Below, in pieces: positions 1 through 10,038 of a stretch of DNA of 64,000 bases. The notes beneath the pieces are model-generated. The model saw nothing but the letters and a program-made list of their open reading frames with translations. It did not search any database and was not told where the DNA came from. Source of the stretch: Lactuca virosa. Taxonomy: Eukaryota > Streptophyta > Magnoliopsida > Asterales > Asteraceae. How positions within the stretch are numbered: the stretch's first letter is position 1; every line of letters starts with the position of its first letter. Where the stretch lies: contig CAKMRJ010000001.1 in NCBI GenBank assembly GCA_928212115.1, positions 181,664,082 to 181,728,081 on the forward strand, in the 5' to 3' direction. The translations under genes and the position numbers were made by a program.

Positions 1-693
1 CCGCCATGATATCTACGCGCGAAAAGGGATATAAGAAATAACTAAATTAGACTAACTAATTAGATAATTATAAGATGATCTTTATTAGTTGCTTCAATAC
101 TTGTTTAAAGCATACTAGTTACATGTAACGCAGACGGGATAGACCTTCGAATAAGTGACCCTAACCCTAAGCCCACAACCAAACAAGGAACAGGAAGTAA
201 GGCAAAGATCACAGATTCTAAGTCTATGACATCCTAGCACATATAACCTTAGTGTATCCACTAAACAACCATTGATATACTAATAAAGACCTTTAGTTTC
301 AAATAAGTAATTATTATAAACACAAAATACTCCTATAGTATTTTAAGTTTAATGTTCTGTTCACTGTTCTCATTGTAGTAGTGTTGGTAAGTTTTTAGAC
401 TTGTTGCAACCTCACAACCACACTTAGGCACATGCTAATCACTCCTCGGATAATGTAGTTGATCAGGCTACATCTTCCCAGGGTTGACCATATGTCTCTA
501 AGTCTACTTGTGTTGTCCAACAATCGTAATACTTTTAGTATGAATGCAGGTATGTATACTTTATTAAATATTTTATTATTTAAAGTATAAACTCTTCATC
601 AGAGTATTTTAAATCCCGCTTGTGTTTATAGTTCGTATATCTTTTATGGGTTGATACACTCGATTCACTATAAACAATGCTCTGATACCAATC
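1..693 (-). mobile_element. Tekay-type gypsy 5' leader, broken by an LTR-derived segment
   Basis: Untranslated leader just inside a 5' LTR of a minus-strand gypsy element. Bases about 315-693 align well with the leaders at 48265-48663 and 63675-64000, including the TCACTATAAACAATGC stretch before the primer site. From about 315 down to 1 the similarity stops and the sequence becomes LTR-like: positions 163-200 carry the conserved AAGCCCACAACCAAACAAGG block found inside these LTRs. The leader is therefore joined to a piece of another LTR just before the point where the leader ORF would begin. No coding sequence is supported; short ORFs here look like chance. Confidence 0.7.
679..690 (-). other. 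Primer binding site, initiator-Met tRNA
   Basis: The minus strand reads TGGTATCAGAGC, the usual plant initiator-Met tRNA primer site. It lies three bases inside the LTR end at 694, which fixes the element as minus-strand with its 5' LTR to the right. Confidence 0.9.
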
Positions 694-3495
694 TGTCACA
701 CCCCCAAAACCTATGAACGGCGGAAACGTTCTGGGGTGGAGGACGTCATGTACAGTATCACAACAATGCAAGTAGTAACAAGCAACAACATCATCCATTG
801 CATTAATAATATAATTTCATACAAGTGTGTTCTGTCAAGTTTTAAGACACCAAAACATATACATCAAAAATATAAGATGAGTCTTGAACGAGCTCCATCT
901 TCTCAAAACCTGGCTCCGGTACCTGTCTACTGGTGACCTGAGAATACAAGTTATTTTGAAAGAGTTTATCAGCTTTAAAGCTGGTGAGATCATAAGTATA
1001 TTAGTGTCTGTGTTTGTATGAAAGCATTTGTAAGATGTTTTGTACGATGTATGTATAAGTTTGTAAAAGTTTGTATTTGTTTGAACTCTCCTAGAAAACC
1101 CTATGTTTCCTACTAAAAGTAGCCTTCTACCAAGGCATCTAGTGTCTGTGTGTGTCTCTTGTAAAAGTGTGTATTTTCCCAAATCCGACTATCATTAACC
1201 AAAAATATAGTTTTTACATTCTGTTTATTGTGTGAATATCACAAAGTAAAATGTAAAGGGAAAAATGTTATAGTACTGTAAGTGTAGTATTAAGTAACTA
1301 CTGCTGTACTAACTACCTTAAACCAATTGTATATGTTAAGGTACCATGTGATCGGCCTGTATCTTGCTACCGACTCAATAGTAAAACGACAATGTAAGAT
1401 GTCGTAAAAATGACGTTTGGCACCCGTAGACTTGCAAGTCCCACTGTAGCGAGCAGCAAGGTGTAGGATAGTCAATCCAGTATAGATCTATACACAAACT
1501 CATACGCTCCCCAATTAAGGAGATTCTGATACAAAAACAGTCATGGCAGGTAGTGCCATGCCCTGTTTAATGGCTCACATAAATGTATTAATGTAAATGT
1601 TATGTGATTTGTGTGCTAGCTGTATTGTGTGTTCTTTCTCTGTCTAGCCTGTATGTTTGTTTCTCGTCATAGTGTCTATTGTTTGTTTCTCATCACTCTT
1701 TTATGTTTGTTCTCATCACTCTTGTTTATGTTGTTCTCATCATAGTATGTATTGACTCATGTATGAACTGACTCATTGTATTTTCATTGTTCTAGTAATA
1801 GTATCTTCCTAAACTACCCCTTGTAGCTTACTAGCAATGTATGAACATGTTTGTATACCCTTGCTACCCAAGGGCATGGAACCGAATGAAAGAAAGAACC
1901 TTTTATATCTATATACGTATACATAATATATAACTAGGATTTAAACGACCTTGGACAAACTAACCTTGATACCCTAAGTCCACAAACCAAACAAGGACAG
2001 GAAGTAAGGTAGGCTAGCAGTCCTAAGTCCTTTCAATCCTACTTATATAACTATATCTATATAGATACACAGAATATAAGTTAAAAGAGTTTAATAAAAG
2101 TATTTGACAAGTAAAAGAGTTTGTAAAGTAGTTTGAGGTAAAACAGTTTGATAAACAGTTTGAAAAGTAAGAAAACCATTTGTTGGTAGTTATTAATCAC
2201 ATGTGATTGATATAATAACTATAGTTGTTCAACTTGTATTCCCCCCCATAAAGGCATTTAAAAACATTTAAAAGGTTAATTAAGGGGTATGAACTCACCT
2301 GTAGTGAGTGGTTTGGATGAACTGAAGAGATAGGATTGCTAGGTGTCAAGTGAAGACTTGTACACACACAATGATCCTATTTAACATATAAATACACATA
2401 TATGTATTCAATTAGTCTTTAAACAACTAATTATAAGTTAAGACATCCTAACACAAGTTAAAACACTTTATATAAGTGTTATAAGTCCCAAGGATTGCAT
2501 CTAAGTGTTGTAGGACCAAGCTATGGGTTTAGGGTTCAAGGGAACCCCTTTCATTAGTTTACGGTTTTCTTGACCATAACCACATGAGTTTACGGTCGTA
2601 AACCCATGAGTTTACGGCCGTAAACTCAACCCCTTTGACCATTTGTTGTTTTGAAGGTTTCTAAGTCCTTAGAAGTGTTTCCACTTGAAGTATAAGTCTA
2701 TGGAAGAAGTTTAGGGCACCATTTCACTCCTATTTGGAGTTTACGGCCCTAAGACCATTTCCTTTGTTTACGGCGTAAAACCCCCATGGATGATGGTATT
2801 TTGATGTTTTCAAGTCTTTAACACAATCAAGGCATGGATCAAGATAGTTACCTAGGCTTAGGAAGGGACTAGGATACTTTGGCCCTTTAAGAAGGGTTTA
2901 CGGTCCAGGTGTTCTTGGACCGTGAAACACCATTGATCTTGGTGTTTCCTTGTGTTTCTTGATGTAAGATGTGTAGCAAGCTTAAACATACTCTAGGATA
3001 GAAGTACTTACAATATAGATGCTTGAAATGAGCCAAAAGTCCAAGAACACTAGTGTGTGTTCTTGGTGTTCTTGGTGAAACTTGAAGATCAAGCCTTTTG
3101 GACAAATTTTTTGGATAGATGTGTGTTAAAACACTAGATTAATTGATATACTAACTCAAAAGGGCTAGAAACACTTACTAGATTGAAGATCTTGAATAAA
3201 ACATGGATGATACTTGAGAGGATTTGATATTTGTTCTTGGAATTTGGAAAAATGATTAAAATGACTAAGTGTCATATATTACTCCAAATTTTAGGGTTTT
3301 TGGCTGAAATATTTTATTCCAGCAGTAAACTCCAATTTCTGGAGTGTTAGGAATAACAGTGTTGCACTATAACCCTAAGGCATCCTCTCTCCTGATATCT
3401 CCTAATGTGTAAATCCTAAAATACTCAAACTTATTCCAAAAAGTTTGAAAATTTAACAGTAACTGTTTTGACTTCTATTGAATTGATATGTTACA
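694..3495 (-). repeat. 5' LTR of a Tekay-type gypsy element (2.8 kb)
   Basis: The plus strand begins TGTCACACCCCC next to a primer site and ends TGTTACA at 3489-3495, so the minus-strand LTR runs from TGTAACA to TGTGACA. It shares ordered blocks with the LTRs at 16442, 33202 and 48664: a GAGAATACAAGT segment near 950, the palindrome GTATAGATCTATAC at 1480-1493, the CCACAAACCAAACAAGG block near 1980, a TTGTATTCCCCCC tract near 2240 and an AGGTGAGTTC box at 2291-2300. No protein is encoded. Confidence 0.85.
2557..2930. repeat. GTTTACGGCCGTAAAC palindrome cluster in LTR
   Basis: Whole or partial copies of a palindrome built on GTTTACGGCCGTAAAC occur at 2557, 2586-2602, 2608-2627, 2738, 2766-2780 and 2896-2930. 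The cluster lies in the promoter-side half of the LTR, 260-640 bp from the AGGTGAGTTC box, like the different palindromes in the other LTR families here. Confidence 0.8.
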
Positions 3496-4426
3496 CAGAA
3501 TAGAAATTTCGGGTTGTCCACACCTTATGTGGTTAACCTATAAACCTTGTTTATACACCAGGGTTCTATATCTTATATACGATAGGTAGTTGGAGTGTTG
3601 TGCTTTCCGCCTCTTCCTGTTCCTTGTGGTGTGGGTTAGGGCAGATTCACACCAATTAACTATCTGTTCGATATTAGATTATATATAAACTAGTATAAAC
3701 TAAGGATTATACAAAGAACTACTGTGGTTATCATTTTATAAAAGAATAAGGTTTTCTTAAGGATCTTTCATCAAATATAAAGGAACTATACAGTTAAACT
3801 CGTGAGTACCGAGTGAAGTACGAAGGGTTATATACAACGATGATCTAAACAAACAATGGGATGTGTGCCTTCCGTCTCATTTCCTGTTCCTTTTTTGGTT
3901 GTGGGATTAGGGCAGATACACACAACCGATTGTTTGTTAACTCTGGGTTTTATATAGCTTGTATCCATTTAGTGCTCATAAAAAGGACTGCATGGTCCTT
4001 TTTACTTATCTTTCATCAAAGCAGGAAATATAGGACTTTCTGGAGGAACAGGCAAACTTTTCTAAACAGAACTTACTACAACTTACTACAACTTTCTACA
4101 AACTTTCTTACTACTTACTACATCACTAAAATCTTATGAACTCACCAGCTTAAATGCTGATCTACGCTTTCAAAATAACTTGTATTCTCAGGAGACCAGT
4201 AGACATGTTCGCGCACTGGGATTCAGAAGATGGAGCAGTATAGCTTCATGTCTTTTTGTTATTTGCTATGTATTCTATATTATGTGAATCACATACTTTG
4301 TAAACACTATCTTTCTAATGAAATGGTTGTTTATTACTTGCTTACTATGATGCATGTATTGTGATACTAAACATGACGTCTTCCGCCCCAGAACGTTTCT
4401 GCCGTTCCGGTTTTGGGGTGTGACAA
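3496..4426 (+). repeat. Truncated gypsy LTR in plus orientation
   Basis: Ends GGTTTTGGGGTGTGACA at 4410-4426, the reverse complement of the neighbouring LTR start. It carries the conserved CCTGTTCCTTG...GTGGG...AGGGCAGA block twice (about 3606-3650 and 3872-3920) in plus orientation, which suggests a small internal duplication. No primer site follows 4426, so it is a truncated piece and not a working 5' LTR. Short ORFs inside are not convincing. Confidence 0.7.
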
Positions 4427-4594
4427 AATATTAGAAAGTGGGGCCGTGAAACTCACCCTAGTAGCGTGATTTTATGTGATCTAAGAAGAAACGGTCAACG
4501 GTACGAGGTCGTCGGGGCTCAGGATGCAAGAGGGCTTCAGCAAATGAGAGAAAGGAAAGAAGTTCAGGTGTAAAAATGGTTGGGGTCGAACTTG

Positions 4595-4604
4595 CTATTT
4601 ATAG
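4595..4604 (-). promoter_or_regulatory. LTR TATA box
   Basis: Minus strand reads CTATAAATAG, immediately downstream of the CTCACGTCGTGAG array. Placement matches the TATA box of the 48664-51301 LTR. Confidence 0.65.
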
Positions 4605-4618
4605 TAAGTTTTTGAACT

Positions 4619-4855
4619 CTCACGTCGTGAATTTTATAAGACTCACGTCGTGAGTCAAGCATGATCATCTCGTAGACTTGCCATTTGCGTCCCTAGCTTC
4701 AGAAGGTGGCCAGATGAGTCCTCACGTCGTGAGATACCCTTGCTCACGTCGTGAGTTTGGAACTTATCCCTTCGTAGCCTCGTCACGCACCTTCTAGATC
4801 CGAAATGTGGCAAATTGACTTCTCAGGTCGTGAGTTTTCTATGCTCACGTCGTGA
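4619..4855. repeat. Six CTCACGTCGTGAG palindromes
   Basis: Perfect or one-to-two-mismatch copies lie at 4619-4631, 4642-4654, 4721-4733, 4743-4755, 4822-4834 and 4843-4855. They come as three close pairs spaced about 100 bp apart, directly upstream of the minus-strand TATA box. Sequence and placement suggest transcription-factor sites or foldback structure; function is inferred. Confidence 0.85.
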
Positions 4856-5272
4856 GCTCAGTCAGATTAGGGTTTCTGACAGCTGTATCTTCGAAAGGTC
4901 GTAACTTTCACATACGAACTCCGTTTTTGACATTGTTTATGTGCACGCATACGTATTAACAAGTACTACAACTCTCTTTTATACTCCAATAGCTAGATCT
5001 AAGTCTATTTTAAATTCCTCTTATTATAGAGATTTATAGTGTTCGGTTTATCAAAACTTCTTCATGCGAAGTCAGATTCAGACGTTCTCTATATTTTTGG
5101 AATCGTATGGACGTATACTTTGAGTTGCATCACAAAGAAAGTTCATATTTGTATTAGAATTTATCATGAACTTCATAGCACTTTTATCACATTACTAGTT
5201 TAACAAAATCACATTACATGATTGACATAATCACATGTGATTGTCTATTGACCTATTTTGACTGGTGTTACA

Positions 5273-6480
5273 AAGGGCTTCTTTTTCAAAGCTTCGTGGG
5301 TGATTTAAAAATTTCGTTACATATCAACCTAAACATAAGGTGAGTAATTGTAACAGAAATTACTTGTGTGACCAGTGTAGTCAGTGACAAGTGTGCTTTG
5401 GATTAATTTGAAAGTGACAATTGAAAGAATTGATACTCCCACGAAAATCAGATTCAAAGAAAAAATATTTCCAGCTGGATCCTGTTGGGTAACAAATGGC
5501 GTGGGCTTCGAACATTTGATCAAGACCACTCATAACGAAAGAATATGATTTGGAGCATCGAAATTTTGGTACTAAAACAAATGTTTCGTGAAAATCTGGA
5601 ACATAGTTCCCCGTCAATTCCTTAAAATTTAGAAAATTGGGTTTCACTTTCATCACGGCCTCATGAATCAAGATCATAAACATAGAGTTTTGATATGTCT
5701 AAGTCATGATTGGTTTGATCAATGACCTCTTGGACATATGTCATTGTGTGTGAAATGTGTTAGAAGTTTGAGATGAAAAAGATTGTTTCACGAAGTCAAT
5801 TGTACCTCTGTTATGCTTGGACCAAACGGAAAACTCTTAAGTCGTTTGAGAAGAGTTAGGTAGCTCAGTAGACTAATGTGAATGCAAGCCTGATTGGGAA
5901 GAAATTTTTGGAATGAAAAATTTCATTAAGGCTTTCGAAATCACACATTGAGTCAATGGAGGCTTGGGTCGACATGCTGCAGCATGCTTCTAGGGACATC
6001 CTAACTAGTACAAAGTTTCAAAAATTTTACCTTACCCTAGAAACACAAGCACGACCCTTGTAAATCTTCCTTGGAATCTGCACTAAAAAATAAAAGACGA
6101 AGTACAAAATAACAAAAATCTTTTTGGTCTTTTATCTTTTTGAAAAGAAAGAAAGAACATATTTTGTTGTTTTAAGTTTTTCGAAAATTAAAACAAATAA
6201 TAAAAGAAAATCTTTTTGATATTTTTGATTTTTTGAAAAGAATACAAATTAACGAAAATATTTTCGGTTTTTCCAATTTTTCGAAAGAAAAAAAATAAAC
6301 GAAAACTTAAGAATGTACCAAACTAACGAAACTTTTCTCTCCCAAATGTCGAAAACGAAGCGTATCGAAGCACTGAATATGAACAATAACCTCTGAATGG
6401 TTAATACTATATGCCTCTGAACCATTCAATAATGCCTCTGAATCGACACTTTTTCATCTTCTTTCTTTGTTATTCTTTCG
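5273..6480 (-). other. Copia-1 region downstream of RNase H
   Basis: About 1.2 kb with no convincing long ORF. Bases 5273-5990 match 32060-32720 of Copia-2 in order: a GAAGGGCTTCTTT word, a TGACCAGTGTAG word and a CCTGATTGGGAAGAAA word. A-rich tracts at 6080-6310 have counterparts at 32820-33020. The two Copia elements therefore share their 3' architecture. The 100-codon minus ORF at 5381-5683 is interrupted in Copia-2 and not supported as a gene. Confidence 0.7.
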
Positions 6481-8530
6481 AAAGTAGTCCTAGAACCGAA
6501 CTTGCTTCAATCATTCCCAATCCTGTCAAAATTCTAACAAATTATTTTTCATCCAATGCTTTTGTAAATATATAAGCAAGCTAATCAGCTGTTTTTACAA
6601 AATGAACTTCAATATTGGCATCTTCCACATGATCTTTAATGAAATGATAACGAAGTACAACATGTTTGGTTTTCGAATGTTGTACGGGATTATGACAAAT
6701 GCGTATAACACTTTGTGAATCACAATACAATGGAATCTTTTTCATATTAATTGCATAGTCACGCAGTTGACTCTGGATCCATATGATTTGCGAAGTGCAA
6801 GCAGCAGTTGCAACATACTCATCTTCAGCAGTAGAAATTGCAACACAAGTTTACATTTTCGATTGCCAGCTTACAAGCTTCCCATCTAACAATTGACATC
6901 CTCTACTTGTACTTTTTCGATCAAGTGTACATCCTCCCAGATCTGCATCCGAAAAATCTTGAATGAAAAATCCTGATTTCGAAGGATACCACAATCCTAA
7001 CGAAATTGTTCCCTTGAGATAACGAAAAATATTTTTCACTACAGTCAAGTGTAGTTCTCTTGGATATGCTTGATACCTAGCACAATTACATACATAAAAC
7101 ATGATATCAGGTCGAATTGATGTAAGATAAAGCAATGAACCTATCATACTCCTGTATAAACTAAGATCAACAGCAGGTGTGTCTAACGAAGGTGTTAGCC
7201 TTGTTCCAACCGTTATTGGTACTCTTACCTTCGTGCTATTCGTCATTCCAAATTTTTCGAGCAAATTCCTGGTATATTTTTTTTGATTGATGAAAATTCC
7301 TTCTCTGCTTTGATGAATGTTTAAACCAAGAAAATTATTGATTTTACCCATCATGCTCATTTCAAATTGGCTTTTCATCAAACATTCGAATTCACTAGAC
7401 CAAGAAGGGTCAGTAGAGCCAAAAATAATATCATCGACATAAATTTCAACAAGCATTAGATGATTCCCAACTTTCTTTCAAAATAATGTGGGGTCAACTG
7501 ATCCTTGTTTAAATTCTGATTGTTTTAAGAAACTGGTAAGAGTTGCATACCAGGCTCTTGGTGCTTGTTTTAACCCATATACTGCTTTATCTAAAATATA
7601 AACATGATCAGGATATTCTTCATTTATGAAACCTGGAGGTTGTTCAACATAAACTGTTTCTTCATAATCGATACCTTCTTGTTACGAATATCCTTTAACA
7701 ACTAATTGTGCTTTATTTCAAACGATATTTCCATCCTTGTCAGTTTTGTTTTTGAAAATCCATTTTAATCCGACAATTGAAACATTTTCAGGTTTAGGAA
7801 TTAACCTCCAAACCTTGTTTCTATCAAACTCAGCAAGTTCGGATTGCATTGCTACAACCCAATCTGAGTGTTCCATTGCAACCTTAACTGTCTTTGGTTC
7901 TATTTTCGAAATGAAAACATTAAACATGCAAAATTCTTGACGAGCATTCAGTACCTCATTCTTTGCACGAATTTGAGCTCTAGTCAAAACTCCATCTTGT
8001 GGATTCCCAATGACTTGTTCTTTTGGATGATTTCTTGTCCATTTTTCCAATGATGAATATGTTGGATCAAAGTCCAATGGTGCATCTTCGTACATTTCTT
8101 CATTTGCGGATCCTGCAACAGAATTATTATCATTTAGTTCATGAAATTGATCGTTTTCATCAAGATTTATGGTTTCAGTATCATTATGCTCCCCTCAACA
8201 TAATTGTCATTCTGATGCTCCTCCTCGAAACGTTCATTTACACTGCTATTCTCCCCCTCGAAAGGATGCTCCCCCTTAACAGTTGAAGGTATATTCAAGT
8301 GCTCCCCCTCCACTTGAGCATCTAGCATACTTTCGCCATTAGCAGTAATATCTGATGTGATTGTCGAATCATCAGTATGTTTCGAAGATTCAGGAGTTTG
8401 ATTATCTGCAGCATGGACTTCAACATCTGCAGTTCTATCTGGAACACCAAAACATAAATCATAATCTAAATCAAATGAATTATAACTTTCAGACTCATCA
8501 TTTGATTCATTAAGAATTGGTTTTTGTTCG
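6480..8530 (-). pseudogene. Copia-1 reverse transcriptase / RNase H remnant
   Basis: Codes for the RNA- and DNA-dependent polymerase that copies element RNA to cDNA. Reading leftward: an N-terminal linker and RT start (8095-7718, with EFDRNKVWRLIP), then QAPRAWY near 7560, the catalytic YVDD at about 7437, and RNase H with the core word SDADLGG near 6940 and STAEDEYVA near 6830. A stop follows DKDGNIV at 7718, and further stops occur near 7690, 7480 and 6850. At about 7665 the reading goes directly from EGIDYEE to TVYVEQPPGF; relative to Copia-3 about 38 codons are gone, including the block with the first catalytic aspartate. RNase H reads with single stops. The enzyme cannot be functional. 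Confidence 0.85.
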
Positions 8531-8532
8531 AG

Positions 8533-9420
8533 CTATTGTTCAACTTGTTTCACATAATAATCATCAAAAGTGAGGTTAAACGTTTCTTCAACTTTTCTTG
8601 TTCTCTTATTCAACACTCTGTATGCAACCGAAGTATTTGAATATCCCAAAAATATTCTTTCATCAACCTTAGCTTGAAATTTCGAAAGATTATCTTTGAG
8701 GTTCATGATAATACACCTACAACCAAACACATGAAAGAATTTAACATTTGGTTTTCGGTTATTTATGATTTCATATGGAGTTATATTGAAACGACAATGA
8801 ATAAAAGATCGATTCTGAGTAAAACATGTTGTCGAAACTGCTTCTGCCCATAGATATTGAGGAAGATTCGCATATGTCAACATTGTTCTTGCTGCTTCGC
8901 AAAGAGACCTATTCCTCCTTTCAACCACACCATTTTGTTGTGGTATATATGGTGATGAAAAATTATGCGAATTTCCTTTCTCAGTTAAGAACGAATCAAG
9001 CACATTGTTTTTAAACGCGGAACCATTATCACTTTTGATTTTACGAACATTCTTTTTCAGACTTGTCTCAATTTTCTTGATAAATTCAATCATTGTTTGA
9101 GCGACTTCAGATTTGAACCTGAGAAAATACACCCAAGTAAATCGTGGAAAATCATCAACAATAACCAAAATGCACCGTTTCTTGTTGAGAGTTTCAACAG
9201 TTGATGGTCCACAAAGGTCAATATGAAGAAGTTCCAGCGGCTCAACAATTTTCGAATCTATGACAATTAGATGTCCTTGATGATGATGTTTTCCTTGTAC
9301 GCAAGCTGCACATAAAGTATCATTGTCAAACTTTAGAACAGGTAAACCTCGAACAAGATCATCTACTACCAACTTATTTAGATTTCGAAAGTTTAAATGC
9401 GATAAACGTCGATGCCACAA
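8533..9420 (-). CDS. Copia-1 integrase (open segment of polyprotein)
   Basis: A 295-residue open segment covering the GAG-pre-integrase zinc region and the integrase core, which inserts cDNA into chromosomes. The N-terminus has WHRRLSH and a CAACVQGK word (HHCC zinc binding). The DDE residues are readable: Asp in LLHIDLCGP near residue 67, Asp in KSDNGSAF near 130 and Glu in NGVVERRNR near 166. The C-terminal part has VFGCRC and the FLGYS word. This is the best preserved piece of Copia-1. It is not a free-standing gene: it belongs to a gag-pol reading frame that is broken on both sides, with a stop near 8532 before the RT linker. Confidence 0.85.
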   Translation of the reverse strand: MWHRRLSHLNFRNLNKLVVDDLVRGLPVLKFDNDTLCAACVQGKHHHQGHLIVIDSKIVEPLELLHIDLCGPSTVETLNKKRCILVIVDDFPRFTWVYFLRFKSEVAQTMIEFIKKIETSLKKNVRKIKSDNGSAFKNNVLDSFLTEKGNSHNFSSPYIPQQNGVVERRNRSLCEAARTMLTYANLPQYLWAEAVSTTCFTQNRSFIHCRFNITPYEIINNRKPNVKFFHVFGCRCIIMNLKDNLSKFQAKVDERIFLGYSNTSVAYRVLNKRTRKVEETFNLTFDDYYVKQVEQ

Positions 9421-9435
9421 CCAGCTAACATCAGA

Positions 9436-9774
9436 TTAAGCTTTCGAAAGTAAAGAAACTGAGGGTTTGATGTCAAGAGTGAACATATCGCCAAATCTTT
9501 TTGATTTCAGCAAAACTTCATTCGTCTCAACTTTAGAAATGATACTTCCTTCTTCGTTAAACACAACTTGATTGCCAGTGCCCAGAACAAGTTGTGAAAC
9601 ACTTATCAAATTATGTTTAAGACCTTCAACATAAGCAACACGATTCACTGTAAATTGTCCATTTGTTACTTTTCCATAACCTTTAACTTGACACTTGTGA
9701 TTATTTCCAAACTTCACTACTCCTGCATTTTCCAAACTTCTAAAATCACGCAAATTATCCTTCCGTCCAATCAT
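9436..9774 (-). pseudogene. Copia-1 protease-region remnant
   Basis: The segment reads GRKDNLRDFRSL... VEGLKHNLISVSQL, the stretch following the protease active site in copia polyproteins and leading to the pre-integrase domain. Upstream the frame passes through GPKQPWVPKFF and then stops near 9790; the Asp-Ser/Thr-Gly catalytic triplet expected there cannot be read. Small indels are the likely cause. The segment is separated by one stop from the integrase frame. Confidence 0.7.
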
Positions 9775-10038
9775 TTGACGTACCTACAAACATTAAAAGA
9801 ATTTAGGTACCCAAGGCTGTTTGGGTCCTTGGTCATTAGTTTGAGAAAGTGAATGAAATTTAGACCGTAAAGCCCAATTTCAAACTTTGGTTTTGAAAGT
9901 GGAAATTAAGTCAACATCATCAGTTAAAGATATCGAAACATAATTTTTCGATAGTTTTGGACTTTCAGTGACTTTCTGCTTATGCTTCTCATTGTGTTTG
10001 TCCTTTGAGATTGGTTGCCATTTTTGAACTGCAGTATT

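Larger units (their letters stand above)
4427..5272 (-). repeat. Promoter-side fragment of a gypsy LTR
   Basis: Minus-strand LTR remnant ending TGTTACA at 5266-5272 next to Copia-1. It retains a GGTGAGTTTC box near 4448, a TATA box at 4595-4604 and an array of CTCACGTCGTGAG palindromes. The part from 4900 resembles 50600-50760 of the large LTR (shared CTCCGTTTTTGAC, TACAACT words). The half that would carry TGTCACACCC is missing. Confidence 0.7.

Noticed and set aside
4619..4855. CRISPR-like array of spaced palindromes
   Set aside because: Repeats are 13 bp, irregularly spaced, lie in a plant LTR promoter and have no associated proteins.
5381..5683. 100-codon minus ORF as a small gene
   Set aside because: The homologous stretch in Copia-2 (32100-32460) is interrupted in the same frame, so it is probably untranslated 3' region.
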